Assembly: GCA_001429255.1 (NCBI GenBank)
Contig: LMJI01000001.1
Location: 769,882-833,881 of the forward strand
Length of the DNA stretch: 64,000 bases
Direction: 5' to 3'
Origin: Cellulomonas sp. Root930
GTDB taxonomy: Bacteria > Actinomycetota > Actinomycetes > Actinomycetales > Cellulomonadaceae
Made by a program: the position numbers and the translations under genes. This document shows positions 35,596 through 43,543 of the stretch, piece by piece; position 1 is the stretch's first letter; every line of letters starts with the position of its first letter. The notes beneath the pieces are model-generated. The model searched no databases. It saw only the letters and a list, made by a program, of their open reading frames with translations, and had not been told where the DNA came from.

Positions 35596-35601
35596 AGTTT
35601 A
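35596..35601 (-). promoter_or_regulatory. -10 element (TAAACT) of a leaderless promoter
   Basis: TAAACT lies six bases before the ATG of the EntS-like MFS gene. Confidence 0.6.
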
Positions 35602-35627
35602 GTTGCCCGAGCGACGCGGACTGTCGG

Positions 35628-35695
35628 CGAGCTCGGTGCTTCGCGCCCGGCTCGGTGGCTGGAGTCACCGAGCCGGGCTGTAGCCACCGAGCTCG
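35628..35695. repeat. 68-bp nested palindrome, copy 1 (upstream of gntK)
   Basis: Two inverted repeats are nested: an outer pair CGAGCTCGGTG (35628-35638) with its complement (35685-35695) and an inner pair CCCGGCTCGGTG (35646-35657) with its complement (35666-35677), with an 8-nt loop. All pairs are perfect. The element lies in the gap between the MFS and gntK genes. A second 68-bp element of the same plan lies after gntK. Confidence 0.85.
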
Positions 35696-35726
35696 TCGTC
35701 CCGGGTGCGCGTGCGAGGCTGTCGCC

Positions 35727-36239
35727 GTGAGCAGCCAGCCCGAGCACCTCGTCGTGATGGGGGTGTCTGGCACCGGGAAGTCGACGACCGCCCTCCTGCT
35801 GGCCGCGCGCCTCGGGATCCCGCTGATCGAGGGCGACGACCTGCACCCTGCGGCCAACGTCGAGGCCATGCGCGCCGGCCGGGCGCTCACCGACGACGAC
35901 CGCGGTCCGTGGCTGCGCGCCATCCGAGACGCGATGACGGCGGCCGACGGACCGACCGTCGTGACCTGTTCGTCGCTGCGCCGGTCCTACCGCGACGTCC
36001 TGCGCACCGCGCAGGGCCGCGTGCGGTTCGTGCACCTGGTGGTCCCGCCCGACGAGCTCGCCCGCCGGCTGACGGAGCGCACCGGCCACTTCATGCCGGC
36101 GACCCTGCTGGCCAGCCAGCTGGCGACCCTCGAGCCGCTGGCGGCCGACGAGGACGGGGTGGACGTCCCGGTGACCGGCCCGCCGGAGTCGGTCGCGGAG
36201 GAAGCCCTCCACCTGCTGGCACGCCCGCCGAGTTCGTGA
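35727..36239 (+). CDS. gntK: Gluconokinase
   Basis: A 170-residue small gluconate kinase phosphorylating gluconate to 6-phosphogluconate for the pentose phosphate pathway. The P-loop is MGVSGTGKSTTA (about 11-22), the substrate region EGDDLHPAANVEAMRAGRAL (about 35-54) and the lid RTGHFMPATLLASQLATLEP (about 130-149), all typical of GntK. GTG at 35727 is the start that gives the family length. The stop codon lies inside the left arm of the second 68-bp palindrome, and another such element precedes the gene. No gluconate permease is nearby. Confidence 0.93.
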   Translation: MSSQPEHLVVMGVSGTGKSTTALLLAARLGIPLIEGDDLHPAANVEAMRAGRALTDDDRGPWLRAIRDAMTAADGPTVVTCSSLRRSYRDVLRTAQGRVRFVHLVVPPDELARRLTERTGHFMPATLLASQLATLEPLAADEDGVDVPVTGPPESVAEEALHLLARPPSS

Positions 36240-36296
36240 GTTCGGGTCGAGCTCGGCAGTTGCAGCTACCGAACTCGGCGGGGACTCACGAACTCG
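36229..36296. repeat. 68-bp nested palindrome, copy 2 (downstream of gntK)
   Basis: The outer arms are CGAGTTCGTGAG (36229-36240) and its perfect complement (36285-36296). The inner arms, TCGAGCTCGG (36247-36256) and CCGAACTCGG (36269-36278), pair with two imperfect positions. Length and layout match copy 1 and the CGAGYTCG core is shared. The gntK stop codon is in the left arm. Confidence 0.8.
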
Positions 36297-36313
36297 CGCT
36301 CCCAGGCAGCGCG

Positions 36314-36343
36314 ACGGGCCGGCCGCCTGAGCGACCGGCCCGT
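36314..36343 (-). terminator. Probable terminator between gntK and the ArsR-SRPBCC gene
   Basis: ACGGGCCGG (36314-36322) and CCGGCCCGT (36335-36343) form a perfect 9-bp stem with a 12-nt loop, eleven bases after the stop of the minus-strand regulator. It lacks a T-tract and could work in either direction. Confidence 0.5.
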
Positions 36344-36353
36344 GCGACAGCCC

Positions 36354-37181
36354 TCAGGCCTCCAGCGACGTGCCCGTCTCCAGGAGGGTCTTGAGGTCCG
36401 ACAGGATCTGCGGCCAGCCGCCGCCGAACTGCGGCAGGTCGCCGGAGATGAGCGCCGCGGTGCGCGGTGCGCCGGTCACGTCGTGCACCAGGGTCAGCTG
36501 CGTGACGCCCTCGCCGCGGGGCTCGATCTCGTAGGTGAGCCGCGTGAACCCTTCCGCGCGGGCCTCGTCGTCCCACAGGGTCCGCCAGGTGAGCACCAGT
36601 CGTGAGTTCTCGACGACCTCGACCACCTCGCCGTCGAGGATCGGCTGGTCGGCGGGGGTGCCGTAGGCGACCATGTCCGCCGACGGGAGCGTGGTGAACG
36701 CGCCGCCGGGCGTGAGGTCGAACGTCGAAGGGCTCTTGTAGCCGTAGCGGGCGGTCCACTCCGGCGAGGTGATGGCCTTCCACACGGTGGCGGCGTCGGC
36801 CTTGATCCAGATGCGGTTGACGAGAACGGTCGTGGTGGCCGTGGCGGTCTGCGAGGACATGGTGGTCTCCAGGGCTGTCTTGAGGTCGGTCAGCGCGTGC
36901 AGGCGCTCGGCGCCGAGCACGTCGTACTTGTCGATCCACCGCTCGTGGATCAGCTGGATCGGGACGGCGTTGAGGAAGTGGAGCTTCTCCCGCCCCGATC
37001 GGCGCGTGACGACGAGGCCCGCCTCCTCGAGCACCTTGAGGTGCTTCATGACCCCGAACCGGGTCATCTCGAGGCCCTGCTCGAGCTCTGTCAGCGTGCG
37101 GCCGTCACGCGTGTAGAGCTGGTCGAGCAGGTGGCGACGGGTGGCGTCCGCAAGTGCCTTGAACACCAGGTCCTCGTCCAT
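36354..37181 (-). CDS. ArsR-type regulator fused to an SRPBCC (AHSA1-like) domain
   Basis: A 275-residue two-domain protein. The N-terminal winged helix (about 1-90) includes FKALADATRRHLLDQLY and LEMTRFGVMKHLKVLEEAGLV, the recognition helix region of ArsR regulators. The C-terminal part (about 110-265) is an SRPBCC hydrophobic-ligand fold with VWKAITSPEWTARYG and GGWPQILSDLKTLLETG. These domains are usually encoded by adjacent genes; here they are one chain, implying that ligand binding controls DNA binding directly. The ATG follows TATCGT by seven bases, and a perfect 16-bp palindrome abuts that promoter, indicating autoregulation. Confidence 0.9.
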   Translation of the reverse strand: MDEDLVFKALADATRRHLLDQLYTRDGRTLTELEQGLEMTRFGVMKHLKVLEEAGLVVTRRSGREKLHFLNAVPIQLIHERWIDKYDVLGAERLHALTDLKTALETTMSSQTATATTTVLVNRIWIKADAATVWKAITSPEWTARYGYKSPSTFDLTPGGAFTTLPSADMVAYGTPADQPILDGEVVEVVENSRLVLTWRTLWDDEARAEGFTRLTYEIEPRGEGVTQLTLVHDVTGAPRTAALISGDLPQFGGGWPQILSDLKTLLETGTSLEA

Positions 37182-37188
37182 GCCGACA

Positions 37189-37211
37189 ACGATAGGTGAC
37201 TAATTAGTCAC
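37189..37211 (-). promoter_or_regulatory. Leaderless promoter with abutting palindromic operator
   Basis: TATCGT (complement of 37189-37194) ends seven bases before the ATG of the ArsR-SRPBCC gene. GTGACTAATTAGTCAC (37196-37211) is a perfect 16-bp palindrome just upstream and unusually AT-rich for this region. A bound regulator would block RNA polymerase. Confidence 0.7.
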
Positions 37212-37221
37212 ATGTCAACGA

Positions 37222-37713
37222 CTACCAGCCCCAGCTGCCCGGCGACCCCTTGAACGGTCCGACGACGCGCGACGTGATCCAGCCGCCGTAGAACTCCCCG
37301 GCCTGCGGCACCACCAGCTCACCGTCGACCGTGCAGGTCAGGTCCGTGGCGTACAGGGCGACCCGGTCGGTGAGCGACTCGTACCCCGGCAGCGGCGCCG
37401 GGTAGGTCCAGCCGACCCGCGACAGCAGACGTCCCCCGACGCGCAGGGACACGTACGACGCCCGACCCTTGAACTCGCACACCGACGAGCCCACCGCCGG
37501 CTCCAGCACCCCCGGCTCGAACGCGTCGACCGGCAGGTAGTACACCGGCGGATGGCTGGTCTCGAGCACGCGGACCGCGCCGGTGGTGCTCGCGACCGGG
37601 ACACCGTCCAGCGTCACGACCACCCGCTCGGACGTCGGCTCCACCCGTGGCGGCCGCGGGTAGTCCCAGACGGACTCCTGACCGGGAGCGGCCGGAAGCG
37701 GGGTGGGGGTCAC
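37222..37713 (-). CDS. DUF427 domain protein
   Basis: A 163-residue DUF427 protein. Visible family residues are RVVVTLDGVPVASTTGAVRVLETSHPPVYYLP (in pieces, about 29-60), SSVCEFKGRASYVSL (about 77-91) and the C-terminal EFYGGWITSRVVGPFKG stretch (about 140-156). The fold is a small beta-sandwich of unknown function. GTG at 37713 overlaps the stop of the upstream gene (GTGA). It is the second gene of a two-gene unit. Confidence 0.87.
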   Translation of the reverse strand: MTPTPLPAAPGQESVWDYPRPPRVEPTSERVVVTLDGVPVASTTGAVRVLETSHPPVYYLPVDAFEPGVLEPAVGSSVCEFKGRASYVSLRVGGRLLSRVGWTYPAPLPGYESLTDRVALYATDLTCTVDGELVVPQAGEFYGGWITSRVVGPFKGSPGSWGW

Positions 37714-38033
37714 CGCTGCCCGGGGTTGGCGTCGTCCGCGTCCATCAGCGGCTCGACCACCGTCGGCGACGCGTCGTCGGTCGGATACTTCGTGGTCGAC
37801 GACGACACCGCGCTCTTGGCCGTGTCGACGGCCTTCTCCCACGCGGCGGCGCCCTGCTTCTTGGCGAACGCGGTGGCCTGCGCCTCGTACTCCTGCACGT
37901 AGTCCTGCACGCGCGGGTCGTGCCAGACGTCCCCCGCCCAGACCTTCATCTTCTCCAGCTGACGGCGCCCGGACGGCGTACCGAGCAGGTACCCCGCGGA
38001 GACGCCGGCGACGAACACCACTCGCTTGATCAT
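37710..38033 (-). CDS. Small YtxH-like membrane protein
   Basis: A 107-residue protein with one N-terminal hydrophobic segment (VVFVAGVSAGYLLGTPSG, about 5-22) containing the small-residue pattern of YtxH-like proteins, then an amphipathic Ala/Lys/Glu-rich helix to about residue 80 and an acidic tail. It is probably a membrane-anchored stress-related protein. ATG at 38033 has GGGAGGA upstream. It is coupled to the DUF427 gene by GTGA. Confidence 0.78.
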   Translation of the reverse strand: MIKRVVFVAGVSAGYLLGTPSGRRQLEKMKVWAGDVWHDPRVQDYVQEYEAQATAFAKKQGAAAWEKAVDTAKSAVSSSTTKYPTDDASPTVVEPLMDADDANPGQR

Positions 38034-38135
38034 GCGTAGTCCTCCCGAACTCGGCTGAGTGTCCGAGCGTAGGCACGGTTCCGCGTCGACGCGCGGTGGA
38101 GTGCTCCGCGCACAAGACTGGAGGGGGAGGCGACG

Positions 38136-39482
38136 ATGAGCGAGCAGACGGTGACGACGACACCCCTCAAGCGGTCCATCGGCCGCAGGGTGCTCCTGCT
38201 GTTCGTCGTCGGAGACATCCTCGGTGCCGGCATCTACGCGTTGACCGGCAAGGTCGCCGCCGAGGTGGGCGGCGCGATCTGGCTGCCGTTCCTGTGCGCG
38301 TTCGTGCTGGCCGGACTGACCGCGGCGTCGTACGCGGAGCTCGTCGGCCGGTTCCCGCAGGCCGCCGGCGCCGCGCTCTACGCCAACCGCGCGTTCAAGC
38401 GCCCGTTCCTCACGTTCATGGTCGCGTTCGCCGTGATGATGTCCGGGATCACCAGCGCGTCCGCGGCAGCCCGCGCGTTCGGCGGGGACTACCTGGCGGA
38501 GTTCGTCACGGTCCCGACGCTCGCCGCCGCGTGGTTCTTCCTCCTCGCCATCACGGCGGTCAACCTCATCGGCATCTCGGAGTCGGTGCGGGTCAACGTG
38601 GTGCTCACCCTCGTCGAGGCCACCGGCCTGCTGGTCATCCTGGCGATCGGCGTGTGGGCCCTGGTCAGCGGCGACGGTCAGCCCGGTCGCACGATGGAGC
38701 TGGAGACCGACGGGACGCCGTGGGTCGCGGTCCTCGGCGCCACCGCCCTCGCGTTCTACGCGCTGCTCGGCTTCGAGGACTCGGTCAACCTGGCGGAGGA
38801 GACCAAGAGGCCCCGCCGCGACTTCCCGCGCGCCCTGTTCGGCGGCCTCGCGATCGCCGGCCTCATCTACCTCGGGGTGGCGTTCACGACGTCGATGCTC
38901 GTGGACACCGAGACCCTCGCCGGGTCCACCGGTCCGCTGCTCGAGGTGGTCAAGGTGGCCGGCCTGACGTTCCCGCCCGGACTGTTCGCGGTCATCGCGC
39001 TCCTGGCGGTCACCAACACCGCGCTCATCAACATGATCATGGCGTCGCGCCTCGTGTACGGGATGTCCACCGAGGGCATCGTGCCGAAGGTCCTCGGGCG
39101 GGTGCACGAGCGCCGACAGACCCCGTACGTGGCGATCGCGTTCACCGTGCTCATCGCGCTGACCCTGGTGAGCACCGGCGACCTGGCCGGGCTCGCCGAC
39201 ACCACCGTGCTGCTCCTGCTGCTGGTGTTCGTCGTGGTCAACATCTCCGTGCTGGTGCTGCGCAAGGAGCCCGACGACGAGCCCGCCGAGGACGACGACG
39301 GCCCCTCGTTCCGCGCGCCCACCTGGGTCCCCGTGGTCGGCGCGGTCGTGTCGCTACTGCTCGCATCCCCGCTGACCGGCCGCGAGGCCGACGTCTACCT
39401 CCGCGCAGGCCTGCTGCTGGCCATCGGCGTGGTGCTCTACGTGATCAACCGGCTGGTGGTCGGGCACGTGTCCACGAACTGA
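38136..39482 (+). CDS. APC family amino acid permease
   Basis: A 448-residue amino acid/polyamine transporter with about twelve helices. The first helix region has LLLFVVGDILGAGIYALTGK (about 21-40), the unwound glycine motif of APC proteins. LLGFEDSVNLAEETKRPRRD (about 209-228) is the conserved loop after helix 6. The substrate is unknown. ATG follows a GGAGGGGGAGG-like binding site. Confidence 0.9.
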   Translation: MSEQTVTTTPLKRSIGRRVLLLFVVGDILGAGIYALTGKVAAEVGGAIWLPFLCAFVLAGLTAASYAELVGRFPQAAGAALYANRAFKRPFLTFMVAFAVMMSGITSASAAARAFGGDYLAEFVTVPTLAAAWFFLLAITAVNLIGISESVRVNVVLTLVEATGLLVILAIGVWALVSGDGQPGRTMELETDGTPWVAVLGATALAFYALLGFEDSVNLAEETKRPRRDFPRALFGGLAIAGLIYLGVAFTTSMLVDTETLAGSTGPLLEVVKVAGLTFPPGLFAVIALLAVTNTALINMIMASRLVYGMSTEGIVPKVLGRVHERRQTPYVAIAFTVLIALTLVSTGDLAGLADTTVLLLLLVFVVVNISVLVLRKEPDDEPAEDDDGPSFRAPTWVPVVGAVVSLLLASPLTGREADVYLRAGLLLAIGVVLYVINRLVVGHVSTN

Positions 39483-39503
39483 GGGCGCGCGCGGGTCACG
39501 CCG

Positions 39504-40511
39504 TCACCGGCGCTCCTCGCCGGTGGTCTCGTCGAAGGCTTCGTCCTGGATCTCGCGGAGGGCTCTCTGCAGGTCCACGCGCTCGTGCAGGCGCTTCTCG
39601 AGCCGCCTCATCCCCCAGCGAGTTCGGGGTAGGAGCTCGGGGATGTGCAGAGCGGTCAGGTCGTCGAGGGGTTGGCTCTGGTTGAAGGCGTCCTCGACCA
39701 TCAGCGCTTGCTGCTTCCGCGCGAGCCTCCGTGCCATCCGCTGCAAGCCGTACCTGGTCCGGGGCGCATAGTCGGGGCGCTTCGTCCGGTTCAGGGATGG
39801 TGCGGCGTCCATGATCGCGTAGAGCCTGATCTCGAGATCTTGCAGATCGCTGGCCATTCCGGCCAGCCGCTCGCTCGTGAGTCCGGGAGGTCCGACCCAC
39901 CGGCCTCGGTAGGCACCGTCTGCATACACGGTCTCCTCGTGCCCGGAGATGAGCGACATGGTCTCTGTGGCCAGCGCCCCGAGGTCACGGGCCAAGGGGC
40001 GGTAGTCCGCGGCGGCCCGACGGTTCCTTCCCTCCTTCTGGGCTGGCTCCAGCGCGGCGTTCAGCGCCGACGCGACAGCGGTCAGCACCGACAGAGTCGC
40101 CGTGACGATGGCGCTGGACGTCACGAGGCTCAAGGCGCTCAGCGACGCCGCAACGGCAACCAGGAGACGAGCCCACGTGTCGACCAGGCCCCACAGGGTG
40201 GCGCGGCTGTCGTGCCACCTGCTCGCGTACTCGGCGTACCTGGCCCCTCCGTCCGCTCGCTGGAAGAGCTGGTCCCCCGTCGCTGGCGCCCGACTTCGAT
40301 CAGGACGACCGTTCGCCGCCGTCGACGCCGATCCGCCCGACATCGCCGAGTCGGCACCGGCGCCTGGACCCCCGGCGAGTGCGCCCTCGCGCGTTCGCCC
40401 CGCTCCGCTTCGCGGCGGCGGCGTGTTCGCGGCAAGGCGTGTCACCGCGACATCCAGAGTGTTCGGCAGCAGCGTGCGGCCCGCTTGTGCAGCGGTGTCG
40501 GTGTCGGTCAT
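39504..40511 (-). CDS. SLATT-type two-helix membrane protein
   Basis: A 335-residue protein. Residues 1-85 are a low-complexity Ala/Gly/Arg region. Residues 90-185 match the SLATT plan: a charged amphipathic lead (ARYAEYASRWHDSRATLW), two membrane helices (about 106-128 and 133-153) joined by a short turn, then EPAQKEGRNRRAAADYRPLARDL (in pieces), the post-membrane helix with its conserved basic/aromatic pattern. A further helical part (185-335) is unidentified. SLATT domains serve as pore-forming effectors in nucleotide-signalled defence systems. No cyclase, SLOG or other sensor adjoins it. ATG follows AGGGGGA. SLATT membership is judged by eye and needs a profile search. Confidence 0.7.
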   Translation of the reverse strand: MTDTDTAAQAGRTLLPNTLDVAVTRLAANTPPPRSGAGRTREGALAGGPGAGADSAMSGGSASTAANGRPDRSRAPATGDQLFQRADGGARYAEYASRWHDSRATLWGLVDTWARLLVAVAASLSALSLVTSSAIVTATLSVLTAVASALNAALEPAQKEGRNRRAAADYRPLARDLGALATETMSLISGHEETVYADGAYRGRWVGPPGLTSERLAGMASDLQDLEIRLYAIMDAAPSLNRTKRPDYAPRTRYGLQRMARRLARKQQALMVEDAFNQSQPLDDLTALHIPELLPRTRWGMRRLEKRLHERVDLQRALREIQDEAFDETTGEERR

Positions 40512-40721
40512 CGGATCCCCCTACCCTCGACTCCGGCGTGCCGACGGACCGGCACTCCGGCCGGGCGGTGCACGAAACGGCGAGGTGGCGGGCCTTGCTC
40601 ACCGCATGCCGCACCGCTCGCGTGGCGTCGTCCTCCCTTCACGCTGCTCGTGCGCCGGCCACCCCTGAAGGGCCGAAGGTCCCTGACCGCGCTCCGACGC
40701 TGCGGGAGGCAGTCGAGATGC

Positions 40722-41558
40722 TCAGCGGACCCGCAGCCGTCGGGCCTCGTCCTCGAGGTCGAACGAGCGCGCGATCGCGGTCTCCACCCGACCGGCGTCC
40801 CAGACCACGTGGGGGTCCGGCTCGAGGTAGGACAGCACGGTCGCGACGACCGCGTACGCCTCGGTGGTCCACGGCGACTCGGTGGTGGATCCGAGCGCCC
40901 GCATGAGCAGCGGCGGCTTCGACGGGACGATGGCGGCGCGCGCGACGAGACCGCTCATCAGCGCTCCCGTCGCCTCGGCCATGAGCGTGAACCCGGTGTC
41001 GGGATCGAGCCACGGGACGAGCCGGTAGCCGACGACGTCCGGGAGCCGGGCGTACACACGCGCGCGGCGGTCGGTGAAGGCGCGCTCGGAGCTGGCGAGC
41101 TCGGCGGCGACGGCGTCGCGCAGGTCGCCGGGCGGCAGGCTCGAGCAGGTGGCCCGGAGCGCCAGGTGGTCGCGCCACGCGCTCGAGCCGGCAATGCGGC
41201 CGAAGTCGCTCTCGGTGGCCACCCGCAGGCTCTCGACCACGAGCGTCCGCCTGCCCGCGGGCGTCGCCAGCACCTCGCGGTGCTCGACCACCAGGTCGCG
41301 GACCGCGGCGATGTCCTCGTCGGACTCGGGCTCGAGCTCGGCGTTGCGCACCACGCGCAGGAGCACCTGCTGCAGGAAGTCCGCCTTCGTCGGCCAGTGC
41401 CGGTACGCGGTGGCACGGGAGACGCCGGATGCGGCGATGGCCTCCTCGAGGCTGATGTGGTCGAGGCCGACCGTGAGCCCGCGCTGCCGGATGAGCTCGA
41501 CCGCGGCGTCGATCACGCGGGAGCCGGCGCTCCCGGTGCGTTGACTCGTCTGAGACAT
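40722..41558 (-). CDS. TetR family regulator
   Basis: A 278-residue regulator. The DNA-binding domain (about 12-60) has VIDAAVELIRQRGL, the helix-turn-helix ISLEEAIAASGVSRATAYRHW (in pieces) and PTKADFLQQVLL. The ligand domain (about 65-278) is longer than average and unassigned. The ATG lies within one of two palindromes built on AGACAT/ATGTCT, so it should repress itself and the divergent membrane protein and flavodoxin genes. A 210-bp gap follows on the downstream side, towards the SLATT gene, in which I see nothing identifiable. Confidence 0.9.
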   Translation of the reverse strand: MSQTSQRTGSAGSRVIDAAVELIRQRGLTVGLDHISLEEAIAASGVSRATAYRHWPTKADFLQQVLLRVVRNAELEPESDEDIAAVRDLVVEHREVLATPAGRRTLVVESLRVATESDFGRIAGSSAWRDHLALRATCSSLPPGDLRDAVAAELASSERAFTDRRARVYARLPDVVGYRLVPWLDPDTGFTLMAEATGALMSGLVARAAIVPSKPPLLMRALGSTTESPWTTEAYAVVATVLSYLEPDPHVVWDAGRVETAIARSFDLEDEARRLRVR

Positions 41559-41591
41559 GATGTCTATTCTGCATGAGACATCATGTCTCAT
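41553..41591. promoter_or_regulatory. Two TetR-type operators between divergent genes
   Basis: AGACAT-G-ATGTCT (41553-41565) overlaps the TetR start codon. ATGAGACAT-C-ATGTCTCAT (41573-41591) is a perfect 9-bp-arm palindrome 23 bp further along. Both share the same half-site, as expected for paired operators of one TetR regulator. Confidence 0.8.
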
Positions 41592-41609
41592 CGACTCGGG
41601 AGACCTTCC

Positions 41610-42077
41610 GTGCCTGCTCATGCCGTCCTCGGTCTGGTCGCGCTGCTGCTGTCCGTGCTGGCGGCGCTGACCGCACTCGTCTACGTCGCGGCGCCGCAGG
41701 CCCGGCGCACGATGCGATGGCCCGTCGTCATCGCCGGCGTCCTGGCGATGGCGGCCATCGCGTTCGCCGGCGGGACGGGCACGACGCTCCTGACCGCCGT
41801 CGAGTCCCTGGGGTCGGCCGGGGAGGTCGCCGCCGCGCAGGCGCACGGGCACGGATCCGACGCGCTGACCACCTCGGTGTTCCTGCTGCTCGCCTCGACG
41901 CTGGCCACCGTCTGGGGGCCGCTGCGCCCGGCGCGGCCCGCCGGGGGCACCGCAGCGCGCTGGTGGGCCGCGGTCGTGGGCGTGCTCGCCGCGGCGACGC
42001 TCGTCTCGGCGGCTGTCGTCCTCGGGGCGGCCCTCGAGGCCGTCACGGCCGGCAACCCGGCATGGCAGGTGGGCTGA
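41610..42077 (+). CDS. Small membrane protein of the TetR-controlled unit
   Basis: A 155-residue protein with about four membrane helices (about 5-25, 37-57, 82-103 and 120-142) and a His-containing loop QAHGHGSDA (about 74-82). No family is recognised. GTG at 41610 was chosen because GGGAG lies seven bases upstream; an in-frame ATG at 41583 lies within the operator palindrome and has no ribosome binding site. It is one base from the flavodoxin gene, so they form an operon. Confidence 0.75.
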   Translation: MPAHAVLGLVALLLSVLAALTALVYVAAPQARRTMRWPVVIAGVLAMAAIAFAGGTGTTLLTAVESLGSAGEVAAAQAHGHGSDALTTSVFLLLASTLATVWGPLRPARPAGGTAARWWAAVVGVLAAATLVSAAVVLGAALEAVTAGNPAWQVG

Positions 42078-42078
42078 C

Positions 42079-42555
42079 ATGCGGGTCCTGATCGTGGTCG
42101 AGTCGCTGTTCGGGAACACCCACGTCATCGCCCAGGTGGTCGCCGACCGGCTGCGGGAGGACGGCGTCGAGGTCGAGCTGGTCGACGCCGCGTCCGCCAC
42201 CCCGCACCTCGACGACGCGGATCTGGTCCTGGCGGGCGCGCCGACGCACAACCTCGGCCTGCCGACCGGCACGTCGCGCGCGTCGGCCGTCCACCGCGGG
42301 GCGCACCCCGTCAGCTCCGGCCTGCGCGAGTGGATCGGCACGCTCGGGGCGTCGAGCACGCCGGTCGTCACGTTCGCGACCAAGGTGCAAGGCCGGTTCT
42401 CCGGCTCCGCCAGCAAGGCGGCCGTCACGATGCTGCGGCGCCGAGGGCTGAGTGCCCGGCAGGGCACGGACTTCGTCGTCGCCGGCACCACCGGGCCGCT
42501 GACCGACGGCGAGACGGACCGCGCGCGGAAGTGGGCCGGCACCCTGCAGGGATGA
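42079..42555 (+). CDS. Flavodoxin-like protein
   Basis: A 158-residue flavodoxin fold. The FMN phosphate loop is VVESLFGNTHVIA (about 6-18), and LAGAPTHNLGLP (about 50-61) is the second FMN-contacting loop. It should carry electrons or act as an NAD(P)H-dependent reductase; its partner is unknown. It starts one base after the membrane protein stop and shares its TetR control. A 234-bp gap follows that holds the promoter region of the next lipoprotein gene but no other feature I can support. Confidence 0.85.
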   Translation: MRVLIVVESLFGNTHVIAQVVADRLREDGVEVELVDAASATPHLDDADLVLAGAPTHNLGLPTGTSRASAVHRGAHPVSSGLREWIGTLGASSTPVVTFATKVQGRFSGSASKAAVTMLRRRGLSARQGTDFVVAGTTGPLTDGETDRARKWAGTLQG

Positions 42556-42789
42556 CGGCAGGACCCGGCTGGGCGCCCGACGCGCGGAGCTCGTCTCACG
42601 CTGTGTGCAGCAGATGTCCACGGCGACGCGCGTCTGATCACGATCGCGCAACGACCCCGTCGTAACTGTCCTGGGATGCCCGGCAATGGGTGCCGGCCGC
42701 GTGCTGCGAGCCGACAGAGCGGCGCACGGCTCGCGCTTCACTGTGTCCTCGGAACTTCACTCCGGAGCTCCCTGACTGAGGAGCTTCTG

Positions 42790-43524
42790 GTGCGCGTCAC
42801 GCGTCGTAGTGCATTCGTTTCCCTGACCGCTGCTGCGCTGCTGGTTCTCGCCGGCTGCTCGGGCGATGCGCCTGCGAGCACGGACCGCGTCGAGTCCACC
42901 CCCGACGAGCAGGTCGAGTCCAGCGCACCGGCGACGGACGAGGCGTCGCAGGAGACTGGCGAGGTCGCTCTCGGATCGGTGGGCTTCGTCGCCGACGACA
43001 TCCTTCCGACGGTCTACGCGACCCTGGTGAACTCGACGCTCGACGTCGTCATGGTCGAGGTGAACTACGCCGCTTACGACGCCGCGGGGGCGGTGCTGGG
43101 AACGACCGCGTCGTACGACGTCATCGCGTCGGAGACGACGTCGCAGACCGCGACGTACATCAGCGTCCCGGATGGCTCCGCCATCGCCAAGGTCGACGCC
43201 CAGGTGACGGTCTCCGACTCCCAGCCGGATGCGCACCCTGACATCGCGATGACCGCCGGGAACATCACGATCCTGGCCGACGAGTGGTCGACCAAGGTCA
43301 CCGGCACGATCGACTCGACGTACAGCCAGTCCGTCACGAACGTGGCCGCGGCAGCGATCTGCACGGACGCCGCCGGCACCGTGGTCGCAGCCGGATCCAC
43401 GTACCTGAGCGGAACGGTCGTGCCGGGCACACCGGCGCCGTTCGACATCAGCCTCACGGCCGCGTCCGTGCCGACGGCCTGCACCGTGACAGCGGGTGTC
43501 TCGAACATCTCCGAAGGCAGCTAG
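42790..43524 (+). CDS. FxLYD-like putative lipoprotein
   Basis: A 244-residue exported protein. The signal peptide ends in LLVLAGC (lipobox, Cys at about residue 22), followed by a Ser/Thr/Glu linker. Two beta-rich repeats follow, resembling FxLYD domains: VGFVADDILPTVYATLVNST (about 61-80) and the later GTIDSTYSQSVTNVAAAA. Such domains occur in extracellular proteins of unknown role. GTG at 42790 has GAGGAG six bases upstream. A strong hairpin terminator follows. Confidence 0.8.
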   Translation: MRVTRRSAFVSLTAAALLVLAGCSGDAPASTDRVESTPDEQVESSAPATDEASQETGEVALGSVGFVADDILPTVYATLVNSTLDVVMVEVNYAAYDAAGAVLGTTASYDVIASETTSQTATYISVPDGSAIAKVDAQVTVSDSQPDAHPDIAMTAGNITILADEWSTKVTGTIDSTYSQSVTNVAAAAICTDAAGTVVAAGSTYLSGTVVPGTPAPFDISLTAASVPTACTVTAGVSNISEGS

Positions 43525-43543
43525 CTCGCCGCGTCCGCCCGCC

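Noticed and set aside
41583-41612. ATG at 41583 as start of the TetR-controlled membrane protein
   Set aside because: It lies inside the operator palindrome and has no ribosome binding site, whereas GTG at 41610 has GGGAG at proper spacing.
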